64,000 nt of DNA. Source: Paraburkholderia panacisoli (GTDB taxonomy: Bacteria > Pseudomonadota > Gammaproteobacteria > Burkholderiales > Burkholderiaceae). The stretch spans positions 124,001-188,000 of the forward strand of contig NZ_VTUZ01000001.1 in assembly GCF_008369935.1 (NCBI RefSeq). The letters are read 5' to 3'. Positions 9,208-18,636 of this stretch are shown here, in pieces. The stretch's first letter is position 1; every line of letters starts with the position of its first letter. The notes below the pieces were generated by a model. It saw nothing but the letters and a program-made list of their open reading frames with translations, had not been told where the DNA came from and ran no database searches. A program made the translations under genes and the position numbers.

Positions 9208-10074
9208 TCACCCACCCAGCTTGCGTCCGATCGCCGTTCTGATCAACGGCACGCCGACTTGCAACAGCTTGCGCACGCCTTCGTCGCGTCCGACTTTCTC
9301 GACCGCGTTGTCGATCATCGTCTGCATCACGTCGGCCGGATAGAACTCGCGGAATAAAGCGTTTACGCCTGTCCCGGCAAATAGCTGATGCAGGAACGAA
9401 CCGGCCGGCGGTCCAATGCGGTTGAACACTCCCATCTTGATGAGGCAATTGTTCCAGAGGTGCAGTGCGTATGAGTTAGCGCACCACGCCGAACACTCGT
9501 CCAGATACCGCGGCAGAAACACCTTGTAGTAGTCGTCGATATGCACGGGGTAGAAGAGGCTTCCGGGCAAGCCGGCCCGTATGCCGTAGACGGCGGTCAG
9601 AAGGCGCGGACCCGTGTCGCCCCAACGGGTGTCGGTCCGCTTCATTGCCTCGATCCGCTGGCGCAACTCTTGCAAACGCGGGTCTTTCGGGCCGAGGCGC
9701 AGCAGCGCCGTGCCGAGGCTGTTGGCTGTCGCCCTGCCGATCAGGTCGCCGGGGGCATCGAGGTCGAAATCCCGCAGCAGCAACATGTCGGTATCGATCC
9801 AGATCTCGTCCGACTTCGTGAACATCGCGTAACGGAAGTAATCCGAGAAATGCGCGATAGAAGGCACGCCTTTAATCGGGAAATCGTTCAGCGCATCAGG
9901 CGGCAGAATTTCGCGCGCGTCTTTCGCCATCACGCCGGCCGGCAGGTGCTTGATCGCCTCGTAACTGTAGAGCGACACCGCGCTGCCATAAGCGGTGAAC
10001 GAAGTCAGACTCGCCACTTCATACGGCGAGAATTCGGGGCCATGCCAAAACGACGCAAATCTTGCCTGGCTCAT
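9208..10074 (-). CDS. Glycosyltransferase with DXD motif
   Basis: A 288-residue protein opening with ARFASFWHGPEFSPYEVASL, as in Gram-negative DXD sugar-binding glycosyltransferases. The metal/nucleotide-sugar motif is in DEIWIDTDMLLL near residue 95, preceded by SDYFRYAMF. No signal peptide or membrane helix is seen, so it is probably cytoplasmic. It stands alone, with no other polysaccharide genes beside it, so donor and acceptor are unknown. The start at 10074 was chosen from similarity of the first residues to the family; an in-frame ATG at 10101 is possible and neither has a strong ribosome site. Confidence 0.7.
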   Translation of the reverse strand: MSQARFASFWHGPEFSPYEVASLTSFTAYGSAVSLYSYEAIKHLPAGVMAKDAREILPPDALNDFPIKGVPSIAHFSDYFRYAMFTKSDEIWIDTDMLLLRDFDLDAPGDLIGRATANSLGTALLRLGPKDPRLQELRQRIEAMKRTDTRWGDTGPRLLTAVYGIRAGLPGSLFYPVHIDDYYKVFLPRYLDECSAWCANSYALHLWNNCLIKMGVFNRIGPPAGSFLHQLFAGTGVNALFREFYPADVMQTMIDNAVEKVGRDEGVRKLLQVGVPLIRTAIGRKLGG

Positions 10075-10444
10075 AGCGTATCCAGAGAGGCCACTCCGCA
10101 TGATGCGCGCCGCCGTGCACCTATGACAGGCGCAAGGCTCCGGGCACAGCTACTCTGCCGGATACTACGCGAGCGGATTGCACTGAACAGACACTAGGCC
10201 GTAATTGCACACGCGTTGTCGCGAAACGTTGAAGTGGGGTAGCAAGCGCGGTCTGAAAGCAAGTAGCGAATGTCATACGTGCCGAGTTCAGTGGTGCATG
10301 GGTACGATGTTTCGGTGCGCCGTGTCGCGACCTCGACGCGCGCGGGCGCGAAGCGCGAAGCGTACGATCGAATCCAACGGTGCATGCAGCGCAACTTGCG
10401 CGCCAGGACCGCGCAAACCACATAGCGACACGAAGGAGACATTG
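10075..10444. other. Intergenic region between divergent genes
   Basis: 370 bp between the glycosyltransferase and the acyl-CoA synthetase. The synthetase frame stays open through much of it but lacks a domain match. AAGGAGACATTG just before 10445 is a good ribosome site for the ATG. I see no RNA gene or clear hairpin; promoters for both neighbours must lie here but were not resolved. Confidence 0.5.
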
Positions 10445-12106
10445 ATGAACCTCGAAGGCCAGACCTACGATTCACTGACGGCAAACTTCGCATGGCGCAT
10501 TCCGGCGCGCTACAACATCGGCGTCGACGTGTGCGACAAATGGGCCGACGGTTCGGGCCGGCTCGCGCTGATCTACGAAGACGCCGACGGCCGCGCCACG
10601 CACTACACGTTCGACCAGCTGAAGACGCTGTCCGACCGCTTCGCGAACGCACTGCAGGCGAGCGGCGCGCAACGCGGCGACCGCGTCGGCATCTTCCTGT
10701 CACAATCGATCGAAACGGCCATCGCGCATCTCGCCGCATACAAGGCGGGCATGGTGGCCGTGCCGCTGTTTGCGCTGTTCGGTGTCGATGCGATCGAGCA
10801 TCGTCTCGGCGACAGCGGCGCCGTCGCGCTGATCACCGATCACGCGGGCGTGCAGAAGATCGACGAGATCCGCGCGGCGTTGCCCAAGTTGCGCAGCGTT
10901 TTTAGCGTGGACGCCGAACAGGATCATGCGGAACCGGCCGCACCGGTGCGTTCGTTCTGGCACGCGCTCGAAAGCGCATCTGCCGACTTTACGCCGGCCG
11001 ACACCGGCGCAGACGATCCCGCGATCATCATCTACACGTCGGGCACGACCGGCAAACCGAAGGGCGCGTTGCACGGACACCGCGTCCTGCTCGGCCATCT
11101 GCCGGGTGTCGAGATCTCGCAGCAGGGCTTCCCCGCTCACGCCACGCTGATGTGGACGCCGGCGGACTGGGCGTGGATCGGCGGCCTGTTCGACGTGCTG
11201 CTGCCGTCGTGGCATCACGGCGTCGCCGTGCTCGCGCGCCGCTTTGCGAAATTCGACGGCGAGGCCGCGTTCGATCTGCTCGCGCGTCACGCGGTCTCGC
11301 ATACGTTCCTGCCGCCGACCGCGCTGAAGATGATGCGCGGCGTCGAGCGGCCCGAGCGCTGGACGCTCGCGCTGCGCTCGGTCGCGAGCGGCGGCGAATC
11401 GCTCGGTGAGGAACTGGTCGGCTGGGGCCGCCAGGCGCTGGGCGTGACGATCAACGAGTTCTATGGGCAAACCGAATGCAACGTCGTGGTGTCGTCGTGC
11501 GCGGCGCTGTTCGAGCCGCGCTTCGGCGCGATCGGCCGCGCGGTGCCGGGGCATCGCGTTGCCATCGTCGATGCGAACGGCAACGAACTGCCGCCTGGCG
11601 CGATCGGCGATATCGCGGTGGCCGCGCCCGATCCGGTGATGTTCCTCGGCTACTGGCGCAACGAGCCGGCGACGCGCGAAAAATTCCGCGGCCAGTTTCT
11701 GTTGACCGGCGATCTCGGCATGTGCGACGCGGACGGCTTCATCCGCTTCGTCGGCCGTGGCGACGACGTGATCACGAGCGCCGGCTACCGGATCGGACCG
11801 GCGTCGATCGAGGATTCGCTGCTGCGTCATCCTGCGGTCTCGATGGCCGCGGTGATCGGCGCACCGGATCGCGAGCGCACTGAAATCGTGATGGCGTTCG
11901 TGGTGCTCAAGCCTGGCTTCGTCGGCGATGAAGCGTTGGTGCGGGAGATTCAGCAGCATGTCAAAACGCGTCTGGCCGCGCATGAGTATCCGCGCGAGAT
12001 CCGCTTTGTCGAGAGCCTGCCGTTGACGGCGACGGGCAAGGTGATCCGCAAGACGTTGCGCGAGGGGCTCGTGCAGGATGCGCAGGGTCCCGCTGCAAAG
12101 AATTGA
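10445..12106 (+). CDS. AMP-forming acyl-CoA synthetase
   Basis: A 553-residue ANL-superfamily enzyme that activates a carboxylic acid to acyl-AMP and then acyl-CoA. The P-loop-like motif YTSGTTGKPKGA is at about 197-208, the aryl/acyl motif INEFYGQTECN near 340, the hinge-region TGDLGMCDADGFIRFVGR near 420, and the catalytic Lys in PLTATGKVIRKTLRE near the C-terminus. The start was set at the ATG after GAAGGAGACATTG. Length and the opening TYDSLTANFAWRIPARYNIG fit the acetyl/medium-chain synthetase branch. It stands alone but could supply acyl-CoA to the PimFCD-like operon nearby; that link is inference. Confidence 0.85.
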   Translation: MNLEGQTYDSLTANFAWRIPARYNIGVDVCDKWADGSGRLALIYEDADGRATHYTFDQLKTLSDRFANALQASGAQRGDRVGIFLSQSIETAIAHLAAYKAGMVAVPLFALFGVDAIEHRLGDSGAVALITDHAGVQKIDEIRAALPKLRSVFSVDAEQDHAEPAAPVRSFWHALESASADFTPADTGADDPAIIIYTSGTTGKPKGALHGHRVLLGHLPGVEISQQGFPAHATLMWTPADWAWIGGLFDVLLPSWHHGVAVLARRFAKFDGEAAFDLLARHAVSHTFLPPTALKMMRGVERPERWTLALRSVASGGESLGEELVGWGRQALGVTINEFYGQTECNVVVSSCAALFEPRFGAIGRAVPGHRVAIVDANGNELPPGAIGDIAVAAPDPVMFLGYWRNEPATREKFRGQFLLTGDLGMCDADGFIRFVGRGDDVITSAGYRIGPASIEDSLLRHPAVSMAAVIGAPDRERTEIVMAFVVLKPGFVGDEALVREIQQHVKTRLAAHEYPREIRFVESLPLTATGKVIRKTLREGLVQDAQGPAAKN

Positions 12107-12136
12107 ACGCCGCGCGCTGAACGCCCCCCGCCAGCC

Positions 12137-12355
12137 ATGGCTGTTGCATCGAAACCAGGGGCGGTGTCACGTGCATTGCCGTTTGCGCGCGAGGGCGTGA
12201 CGACCAGCCAGTTCGTCGTGAAGCTTTATGACGAACTGATTGCGCTGCGTGGCGGGATGCCGAGCAATTTCGCGTCGTTTTTGCGGGTGTGCTGTCTGCG
12301 CTATCTGTCGTTGCGCACGGAAGGAGAAGGGCCGCATGCTACGATGCTCCGCTGA
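12137..12355 (+). CDS. Small open frame of unknown function (weak)
   Basis: A 72-codon frame between the synthetase and the next gene. From about codon 17 on its third positions are mostly G or C, as in real genes here, and it reads FVVKLYDELIALRGGMPSNF and similar. The first codons look non-coding and no ribosome site precedes the ATG. It contains a 9-bp inverted repeat (CAGTTCGTC / GACGAACTG, 12-nt loop) at about 12209-12238. It could be a genuine small protein, the remnant of a longer gene, or chance. Confidence 0.25.
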   Translation: MAVASKPGAVSRALPFAREGVTTSQFVVKLYDELIALRGGMPSNFASFLRVCCLRYLSLRTEGEGPHATMLR

Positions 12356-12384
12356 TTGCGCATAGCATACCGTCGGAGACACAG

Positions 12385-12765
12385 ATGCGTCCGGAGAATG
12401 CCGCCCGTTTCGATCAACAGTTTGCGCCTCGTATCGCCGAGGCCATAGCCGCCTGTTTTGCGGCCACCGTGCATACCGAAGTGCTGCCCTACGGCGGGCC
12501 GGGGCATCCCACTCGCGTGCGGATCTACGCGGCGCCGCTCGACAAACTGGGCCACTATCCGCATCCGTTGAATCTGTATCTGACCTGGGACAGCGACGAG
12601 ATCGAGAGGTTGATGGATGCGCAGGGGCAGACGCGCTTCGCCAGATATCTCGCCGCGCTGCCGCGCAAGCTGAGCGCGTGGACCCACGCGCGTGAACTCG
12701 ATTTCCTGTCGCATACGCAAGGCGAACCCGTGGCATTGATCGGCGGGCTCGACTTCGAGTCGTGA
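12385..12765 (+). CDS. Conserved-looking hypothetical protein
   Basis: 126 residues with no signal peptide or membrane helix, so probably cytoplasmic. It begins RPENAARFDQQFAPRIAEAI and has a mixed alpha/beta composition with VLPYGGPGHPTRVRIYAAP and LNLYLTWDSDEIERLM. I do not recognise the family. GGAGACACAG lies just before the ATG. It is alone on this strand, convergent with the chemoreceptor gene, and has base use like its neighbours. Confidence 0.65.
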   Translation: MRPENAARFDQQFAPRIAEAIAACFAATVHTEVLPYGGPGHPTRVRIYAAPLDKLGHYPHPLNLYLTWDSDEIERLMDAQGQTRFARYLAALPRKLSAWTHARELDFLSHTQGEPVALIGGLDFES

Positions 12766-12837
12766 GCGGCGTGATGAGCGCCGGGTCACGCGCACCACCC
12801 GGTCACCCGCAATCGCGACAATCGTTGCCCAGCCGCC

Positions 12838-14637
12838 TTAATCCAGCTTGAACTGCGTAACCGCGCTGGCGAGACTCATCGCCTGGCTTTGCAACGCAGC
12901 CGCCGCCGCTGTCGATTCCTCGACCAGCGCCGCATTCTGCTGAACCATCTCGTCGAGCTGGCCGACCGCACGATTCACTTCCTGAATGCCACGCGTCTGT
13001 TCGTTGGCCGCCTGGGTGATTTCGGAAATGATAGTCGTCACGCTCGCGACGTTGGTGACGATTTCCGTCATCGTTTCGCCGGCCTGGCGCACCTGACCCG
13101 AGCCCGACGTCACGCTCGCGACGGTCGCTTCGATCAACGCCTTGATCTCTTTCGCGGCCTGCGCGCTGCGTTGCGCGAGGCTGCGCACTTCACCCGCCAC
13201 CACGGCGAAACCGCGGCCCTGTTCGCCGGCGCGCGCGGCTTCCACCGCCGCGTTCAACGCGAGAATGTTGGTCTGAAACGCAATCCCGTCGATCACGCCG
13301 ATGATGTCGGCAATCTTCACCGACGCGTGCTGGATCTCGCCCATCGTGGTGATCACTTCGCCGATCACCACGCCGCCGCGCGAAGCGACCTGGGAGGCGG
13401 ACACCGCGCTGTCGTCGGCCTGTTTCGCGGCGCTGGCCGACTGCGTGACCGTCGACGTGATTTCCTCCATCGACGCGGCGGTTTGCTGCAAGCTGGCCGC
13501 CGCCGATTCGGTACGGCCCGACAGATCGACATTGCCCGACGCGATTTCATTCGCGGCGACCCGCACCGACTCGCTGGCGTCGCGAATCTGCCGCATCACG
13601 CGGCTCAGTTTGTCGATGAAGGTGTTGAACGAACGCGCGATCTGCGCGACTTCGTCATGGCCGACAGCGGGCAGCCGTTGCGTGAGATCGCCTGCGCCGG
13701 AGCCGATCGCGTCCATCGCGTCGCGCACTTTCGACAGGCGCTGGAACGACACGGCCGTGACGGCGGCCACGATCGCGGCGGCGATGCCGGCGATCACGAG
13801 CAGCGCGATCACCGACGTGGTCAGCATCGAGCGCATGGCGGCGGTCGCTTCGGTTTTGTCGAGCGCGACGAGCGCGTACCAGTCGGTGCCGGGGATGGCC
13901 TGGGCGCGCAACAGTTTCGCGCTGCCGTTCACGTCCATTTCGAGCGGATGGTCGGCGCCAAAGAGCGCGACGAGCTTGTCGCCGGTGAGGGCCGGCACGA
14001 GGTCGGACACGGGCTTTAACGTCAGCTTCGCATCCGGATGCGCGACGATGTGGCCGCTCGCGTCGATCAACATGCCGAAGCTTGCCGGCGTCGGATGAAT
14101 CGCCTTGACGTTGGCGATCACGCTGTCCATCGCGACGTCGCCGGAGACGACCGCCTTCACCGCGCCGTCGCGCACCACCGGCGCGGCGAACGCGACCACC
14201 AGTTTGCCGGTGCCCACGTCGACGTAGGGCGGCGTCACCACCGGTTTGCCCGCTGCGGCCGCCTGCTTGTACCAGGGGCGGCCGGTCGGATCGTAGACGG
14301 GTGGGATGCCGGTCGCGTCGGAGAACTTCGCGGTCTTGTCGGCATAGCCGACATATACGTTGGTGAAGCGGCCGGCTGCGGCGATCTGCTTCAACGCCGC
14401 GGACGGATCGGGCTGCAGCACCGCGTCCTGCAGCGAGTCGATCATCTGGCTGTTGGCGGCGACCCAGTCGCCGATCCCGTTCGCGTGACCGCTTTCGACC
14501 GCACTCAGGTTGCTGGCGATGGAGTCGGTGTTATACGAATCGGCGACGGCATAGTTGAGGATCGCGTTGGCAGCGAGCGCAACCATAACGATAGCGACGC
14601 ACAGGGCGACGATGCGCGCGCGAATGGACGTGAACAT
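12838..14637 (-). CDS. Methyl-accepting chemotaxis protein (dCache sensor)
   Basis: 599 residues. TM1 is at about 8-30. The periplasmic double-Cache sensor domain (about 35-275) has the typical [19 protein letters not shown] and [16 protein letters not shown]2 is at about 282-305, then HAMP (about 306-360). The signalling domain has the conserved hairpin tip [20 protein letters not shown] followed by [20 protein letters not shown]. It relays ligand binding to CheA/CheW at the cell pole. The start was set at [10 protein letters not shown], immediately before TM1. No C-terminal CheR-binding pentapeptide is seen (it ends VTQFKLD). The ligand is unknown; dCache_1 receptors often bind amino or organic acids. 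Confidence 0.92.
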   Translation of the reverse strand: MFTSIRARIVALCVAIVMVALAANAILNYAVADSYNTDSIASNLSAVESGHANGIGDWVAANSQMIDSLQDAVLQPDPSAALKQIAAAGRFTNVYVGYADKTAKFSDATGIPPVYDPTGRPWYKQAAAAGKPVVTPPYVDVGTGKLVVAFAAPVVRDGAVKAVVSGDVAMDSVIANVKAIHPTPASFGMLIDASGHIVAHPDAKLTLKPVSDLVPALTGDKLVALFGADHPLEMDVNGSAKLLRAQAIPGTDWYALVALDKTEATAAMRSMLTTSVIALLVIAGIAAAIVAAVTAVSFQRLSKVRDAMDAIGSGAGDLTQRLPAVGHDEVAQIARSFNTFIDKLSRVMRQIRDASESVRVAANEIASGNVDLSGRTESAAASLQQTAASMEEITSTVTQSASAAKQADDSAVSASQVASRGGVVIGEVITTMGEIQHASVKIADIIGVIDGIAFQTNILALNAAVEAARAGEQGRGFAVVAGEVRSLAQRSAQAAKEIKALIEATVASVTSGSGQVRQAGETMTEIVTNVASVTTIISEITQAANEQTRGIQEVNRAVGQLDEMVQQNAALVEESTAAAAALQSQAMSLASAVTQFKLD

Positions 14638-14837
14638 GTGGGGAGTCTTTCGGAGTGAGCAGTGAGCCAAAGTCGGCGAGGCGGGAGCCTCAGCCAAGGT
14701 ATACGGCCTGGGCGCGGCGGACTTGAGCGTGGCGTGCGTTCCGCAGCTTGCGGTTGCGGATGTTGTGTGGCGAGCCGCGTGCGGCGGCGCGCGGCGCTGA
14801 ATGTTTTTTCGCGCGCCGCTGTTTTGAGCGGTCGCTG
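14638..14837. other. Intergenic region upstream of the chemoreceptor
   Basis: Holds the presumed promoter of the chemoreceptor (minus strand). A 10-bp GC-only inverted repeat (GCGGCGCGCG / CGCGCGCCGC) lies around 14787-14822 with a 16-nt loop that contains TTTTTT. It is not a canonical terminator. I see no gene here. Confidence 0.4.
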
Positions 14838-14878
14838 AAAAGAAACAGCGCCCGGCGGCATACGCTCACCAGGCGCTG
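14838..14878 (-). terminator. Probable terminator of the phospholipase C operon
   Basis: Read on the minus strand, a 7-bp stem CAGCGCC / GGCGCTG with a 19-nt loop is followed by TTTCTTTT. It lies about 100 bp after the phospholipase stop codon. Confidence 0.65.
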
Positions 14879-14976
14879 TATTCAACCAGCAATAACGCGA
14901 CGCGTTCGTCGCTACGCTATGCACCGCGAAGCCGGCGGCGGCCGTTCATTTGGCCGGTCGGCTGCGTGCCCGATGC

Positions 14977-17097
14977 TCAACTGCCCAGCGCCGGATCGCT
15001 CATGCTGCTCTCACCAGTCTCCACATGGCCGGCGAGGCGCCACACGAACGCCGTGTCGGTATCGACCGTGATCGCGAGGTCGTACCAGCCGTGCGCATTG
15101 CGCAGATCGAGGTAGAGCCGTTCGGAATCGCCGCCGCGCACCGCATGCCTGATCGCGTTGTTTGCGTCGTACGCGTTGACGATCGTGAACCGGCAACGCG
15201 CGCTGCCCACGTTTTCCAGCCGCAGTTGCAGATTACCGTTCGCTACGTCGTAACCCTCGGCGATTTCCGGCCGCGCGATGTCCGAGCCGTTCCACCAGTT
15301 GCGCGCAACCGCTTTGCCCGCGAAACGCCGCAGAAAGCCGTTCGGTCCGTGCACGGTGAAGTCGTAGCTGCCGTCGGCATTCAACGGCAACTGATCCTGC
15401 AGCCGCTTGCCGGCTTCGACCGTATAGGTGCGCGGCGCGTCGGCACTCTGCACGGCGTACACGAGGAACACCGCGCCGGCGCGGCCGGTGTTGACGAAGC
15501 GCATCGTCAACTGCTTCGCCGAGCCGTCGCCGTGCACGCGCACGAACAGTTCGTACGGCAACGCGCGCGCGGGGCGCACGCCGGCTTCCTGCTTCGGCAG
15601 CGCCTGCGCGGACGGCGGTTGCGGTACGTAGTCCTTCTGGCGATTCTGATTGGGTGGCACGTAGGCGCTCGTGCTCGGCAGGGTCGGCCACGTGTCGTTC
15701 GGATTGCTGAAATTGAACGCCGACAGCAAATCGCCGCACACCGCGCGACGCCACGGCGTGATGTTCGATTCGCCGAGGTTGTGTTGATGGCCGAAACGCT
15801 TTTCGATGAAGCGGATCACCGACGTATGGTCGAACGTTTCCGAGCACACGTAGCCGCCTTTCGACCACGGCGACACGACCAGCATCGGCACACGCGGTCC
15901 GAGTCCGTAGGGGGCCGCGGCCGTTTTCGGGTCGCCCGGATAGATTTCGTTGCTGATGTCGACGGTGGACAGGCCGTTGGCGTTCGAAGCCGCCGCGAAA
16001 GGCGGCGCGATGTGATCGAAGAAGCCGTCGTTCTCGTCGTAGTTGATCAGCAGCACGGTCTTGCTCCACACATCGGGATTCGACGTGAGAATCTGCAGGA
16101 CCTGATCGATGTACCACGCGCCGTAATTCGAAGGCCAGTTCGGATGCTCCGAATACGCTTCGGGCGCGACGATCCACGACACTTGCGGCAGCGTGTTGTT
16201 CTGCACGTCGCGCTTGAGAATGTCGAAGTAGCCGTCGCCTTTGGCAGCGTTGGTGCCGGTGCGCGCGTTGTCGTAGAGCGGATTGCCGGGCTGCGCGGTG
16301 CGATACTGGTTGAAGTAGAGCAGCGAGTTGTCGCCGTAGTTGCCGATGTACGGGTTCTGCGTCCAGCCCCACGAACCGTTGGCGTCGAGACCGTTGCCGA
16401 TGTCCTGATAGATCTTCCACGAGATGCCCGCGTTCTGCAGCACTTCCGGATAAGTGGACCAGCTGTAGCCGAGTTCCGAGTTGTCGATCACCGGACCGCG
16501 GCCGTTGCCGTCGTTGCCCACCCAGCCGCTCCACATGTAGTAGCGGTTCGGGTCCGTCGGGCCCATCAGCGAGCAGTGGTACGCGTCGCAGATCGTGAAC
16601 GCGTCGGCGAGCTGATAGTGAAACGGGATGTCGTCGCGCGTGAGGTAGGCCATCGTCGTCGAGCCCTTGGCGGGCACCCACTGGTCGTTGCGGCCGCCGT
16701 TCCAGGCCGCATGCGTGCTGTCCCAGTCGTGCGCGAGATCCTGCAGGAACTGCAGGCCCAGGTTCGGCGCGGTAGGACGGAACGGCAGCACGAAATCTGA
16801 GTTGGCGGCATCCGCCGCGAGCGGTTGATACCACACCGGCTTGCCATTCGGCAGATTGATCGTGCGCGTGTCGCCGAAACCGCGTACGCCTTTGAGCGTG
16901 CCGAAGTAGTGATCGAAGGAACGGTTTTCCTGCATCAGCACGACGATGTGTTCGACGTCGCGAATCGAGCCGGTCCGGTTGTTGGCCGGAATGGCAAGCG
17001 CGTTGCGAATGCCCAGCGGCAACATGCTCAGCGCGGTAGCGGAACCAGCGGCGTGCGCGGCGGAGCGCAGAAAATCACGGCGATTTTTTGAGGTCAT
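14977..17097 (-). CDS. Phosphocholine-specific phospholipase C, Tat-exported
   Basis: A 706-residue secreted enzyme that hydrolyses phosphatidylcholine/sphingomyelin to diacylglycerol or ceramide and phosphocholine. The N-terminus has a twin-arginine signal (SKNRRDFLRSAAHAAGS, then a hydrophobic stretch to about residue 40). The phosphoesterase domain starts with VEHIVVLMQENRSFDHYFG (acid-phosphatase-superfamily metal/phosphate site) and continues with NYDENDGFFDHI and PMLVVSPWSKGGYV. The last about 200 residues form two phospholipase C C-terminal domains (YELFVRVHGDGSAKQL; DVANGNLQLRLENVG). The start was chosen so that the Tat motif is N-terminal. A small lipoprotein gene lies 50 bp upstream on the same strand. 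Confidence 0.92.
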   Translation of the reverse strand: MTSKNRRDFLRSAAHAAGSATALSMLPLGIRNALAIPANNRTGSIRDVEHIVVLMQENRSFDHYFGTLKGVRGFGDTRTINLPNGKPVWYQPLAADAANSDFVLPFRPTAPNLGLQFLQDLAHDWDSTHAAWNGGRNDQWVPAKGSTTMAYLTRDDIPFHYQLADAFTICDAYHCSLMGPTDPNRYYMWSGWVGNDGNGRGPVIDNSELGYSWSTYPEVLQNAGISWKIYQDIGNGLDANGSWGWTQNPYIGNYGDNSLLYFNQYRTAQPGNPLYDNARTGTNAAKGDGYFDILKRDVQNNTLPQVSWIVAPEAYSEHPNWPSNYGAWYIDQVLQILTSNPDVWSKTVLLINYDENDGFFDHIAPPFAAASNANGLSTVDISNEIYPGDPKTAAAPYGLGPRVPMLVVSPWSKGGYVCSETFDHTSVIRFIEKRFGHQHNLGESNITPWRRAVCGDLLSAFNFSNPNDTWPTLPSTSAYVPPNQNRQKDYVPQPPSAQALPKQEAGVRPARALPYELFVRVHGDGSAKQLTMRFVNTGRAGAVFLVYAVQSADAPRTYTVEAGKRLQDQLPLNADGSYDFTVHGPNGFLRRFAGKAVARNWWNGSDIARPEIAEGYDVANGNLQLRLENVGSARCRFTIVNAYDANNAIRHAVRGGDSERLYLDLRNAHGWYDLAITVDTDTAFVWRLAGHVETGESSMSDPALGS

Positions 17098-17147
17098 GGT
17101 TTTGGCTTTCGATCTTCGGTTGACGAACGATACAGGCGGCGCGGAAC

Positions 17148-17480
17148 TCAATCCACGGTATGGATCACAGGCGTGGCGAGCGGTGCCGTGGCGGCGGTGG
17201 ATAGTGGCGCGCCGGTGTTTGACGCGGGCAGTGCTGGGGTTTGAATCGTGAGCGCGGGCGGCGCGGATTCGGCCTGCAATGAGTTTGCAGATGCCATTGC
17301 CGCTGGGTTGCCGTGGTCGGCGAGGCTGTCCGCCGAGCCGGGCGTGCCCGTGTTTGTTGCATGGTCATCGGTCGCATCGTTGTCACATGCGCCAATCAGC
17401 GCGCATAGCGAAGCGGCGATCAGCGCAGACGCCAAACGTTTGCGCTGCAACGCGAGTGAGGACTTCCACACAGAGGGCAT
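17148..17480 (-). CDS. Small lipoprotein upstream of phospholipase C
   Basis: 110 residues with a lipoprotein signal peptide ending LCALIGAC (lipid-anchored Cys about 32). The rest is a low-complexity chain rich in Ala, Thr, Ser and Pro with no recognisable domain. CGGAG lies 9 bases before the ATG. It is 50 bp upstream of the phospholipase gene with no terminator between, so co-transcription is likely. A role in escorting or tethering the phospholipase is possible by analogy with Pseudomonas PlcR, but there is no visible sequence likeness, so this is speculation. Confidence 0.7.
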   Translation of the reverse strand: MPSVWKSSLALQRKRLASALIAASLCALIGACDNDATDDHATNTGTPGSADSLADHGNPAAMASANSLQAESAPPALTIQTPALPASNTGAPLSTAATAPLATPVIHTVD

Positions 17481-17770
17481 GACAACGTCTCCGGCACGGG
17501 GATGGGCGCCAGGGCATCCATGTGCCGAGGTCAGCGATGCGGCAGCATAGTCGCTTACCTGTGTAAGTTTTATGAAGAAAGGGTGAGGAAACAGGCGGGC
17601 GCTGATGCCGCTGCCCGTTGGGCGGGCGAGGGCGGCGGCGATAGTGCGGCTTGACGGTCGCAGTTCAGACGCGGCGACGGCGCGCGCGCTTCAGAGTTTG
17701 AGGGCGGGTTGCGTTTGGAGTGGTTGACTGTTTCCTGTTGCAGCGACCTTTGCGCTGAATGTCGCCATAG

Positions 17771-18628
17771 TCACTGTCGTTGCGACGAAACAAAGGCCGC
17801 AATCGCATCATTCAACTGACCGGGCGCATCCCGATGCGGCGAATGTCCGCAAGCGTCGAGCTTGACGAGCTGCGCTTGCGGCACACGAGCGGCGATCGTA
17901 TCGATCTGCGCCATCGTCCCGTAGTTGTCGTCGTGGCCCTGTATCGCGAGCAGCGGCTGGCGGATCGACGCCAGTTCCGCCGTAATCGACCACTGCCTGA
18001 ACGCGGGGTTCAACCAGATATCGTTCCAGCCATAGAACGCTGAATCGACATCGGCGTGATAGCGGCCGAGCTTCGCGCGCAAGTCCGTGGTTTCGTAGAG
18101 CTGCTTCGTCTGCGCGATGCTCTCCACCGAGATGTCTTCGACGAACACATGCGGTGCGATCACCACCGCGCCCACCAGTTCGTCGGGATGCAGCGCCGCG
18201 TACAGCAGCGCGATCGAGCCGCCGTCGCTATGGCCGACGACCCACATGCGCTTGCGCTCGCGCGTGTCGATAGCGAGCGCGTTGAGCAGAGCGGGGAGAA
18301 TGTCGCGCGCCTGGTCCGTCATGAAATGGACGGGCCATTTCACATCACGCGCGCGCGGCGTGGACAGTCCGTAGCCGGGCCGCGAATAAACCAGTCCCCG
18401 CATGCCGAGCCGCTCGCACAACGTCTGCGGCCAGTCGCGCCACATTGCGATCGAGCCGAGCCCTTCGTGCAGGAACACGGCGATCGGCGCATCGGCGGCC
18501 GTCTCGTTGACCCAGCGATACTCGATGCGCAACGGGCCGTGCGAAGCCGCAGCGGGAAGTTCAGCGAAACTGCTGGCCGCGGGTGTGACAGCGGCGGCAG
18601 CAGCGGCGGCAAGGGCGGGGTTCTGCAT
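17771..18628 (-). CDS. Alpha/beta hydrolase of the box cluster
   Basis: 285 residues. The alpha/beta hydrolase fold has the nucleophile elbow VVGHSDGGSIAL near residue 132, the acid probably in GHDDNYG, and the His in DACGHSPHRD. The oxyanion region is FLHEGLGSIAMWRDWP. The first 25 residues are Ala-rich but not a clear signal peptide. It lies 8 bp after the benzoate-CoA ligase stop on the same strand, with AAGGTGATCC before the ATG. Hydrolases of this kind accompany aerobic benzoyl-CoA clusters. A thioesterase or ring-product hydrolase role is plausible but not shown. Confidence 0.8.
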   Translation of the reverse strand: MQNPALAAAAAAAVTPAASSFAELPAAASHGPLRIEYRWVNETAADAPIAVFLHEGLGSIAMWRDWPQTLCERLGMRGLVYSRPGYGLSTPRARDVKWPVHFMTDQARDILPALLNALAIDTRERKRMWVVGHSDGGSIALLYAALHPDELVGAVVIAPHVFVEDISVESIAQTKQLYETTDLRAKLGRYHADVDSAFYGWNDIWLNPAFRQWSITAELASIRQPLLAIQGHDDNYGTMAQIDTIAARVPQAQLVKLDACGHSPHRDAPGQLNDAIAAFVSSQRQ

Positions 18629-18636
18629 GGATCACC

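Noticed and set aside
14950..16800. A 616-codon plus-strand frame opposite phospholipase C
   Set aside because: Shadow of the Tat-exported phospholipase gene; no motif or ribosome site.
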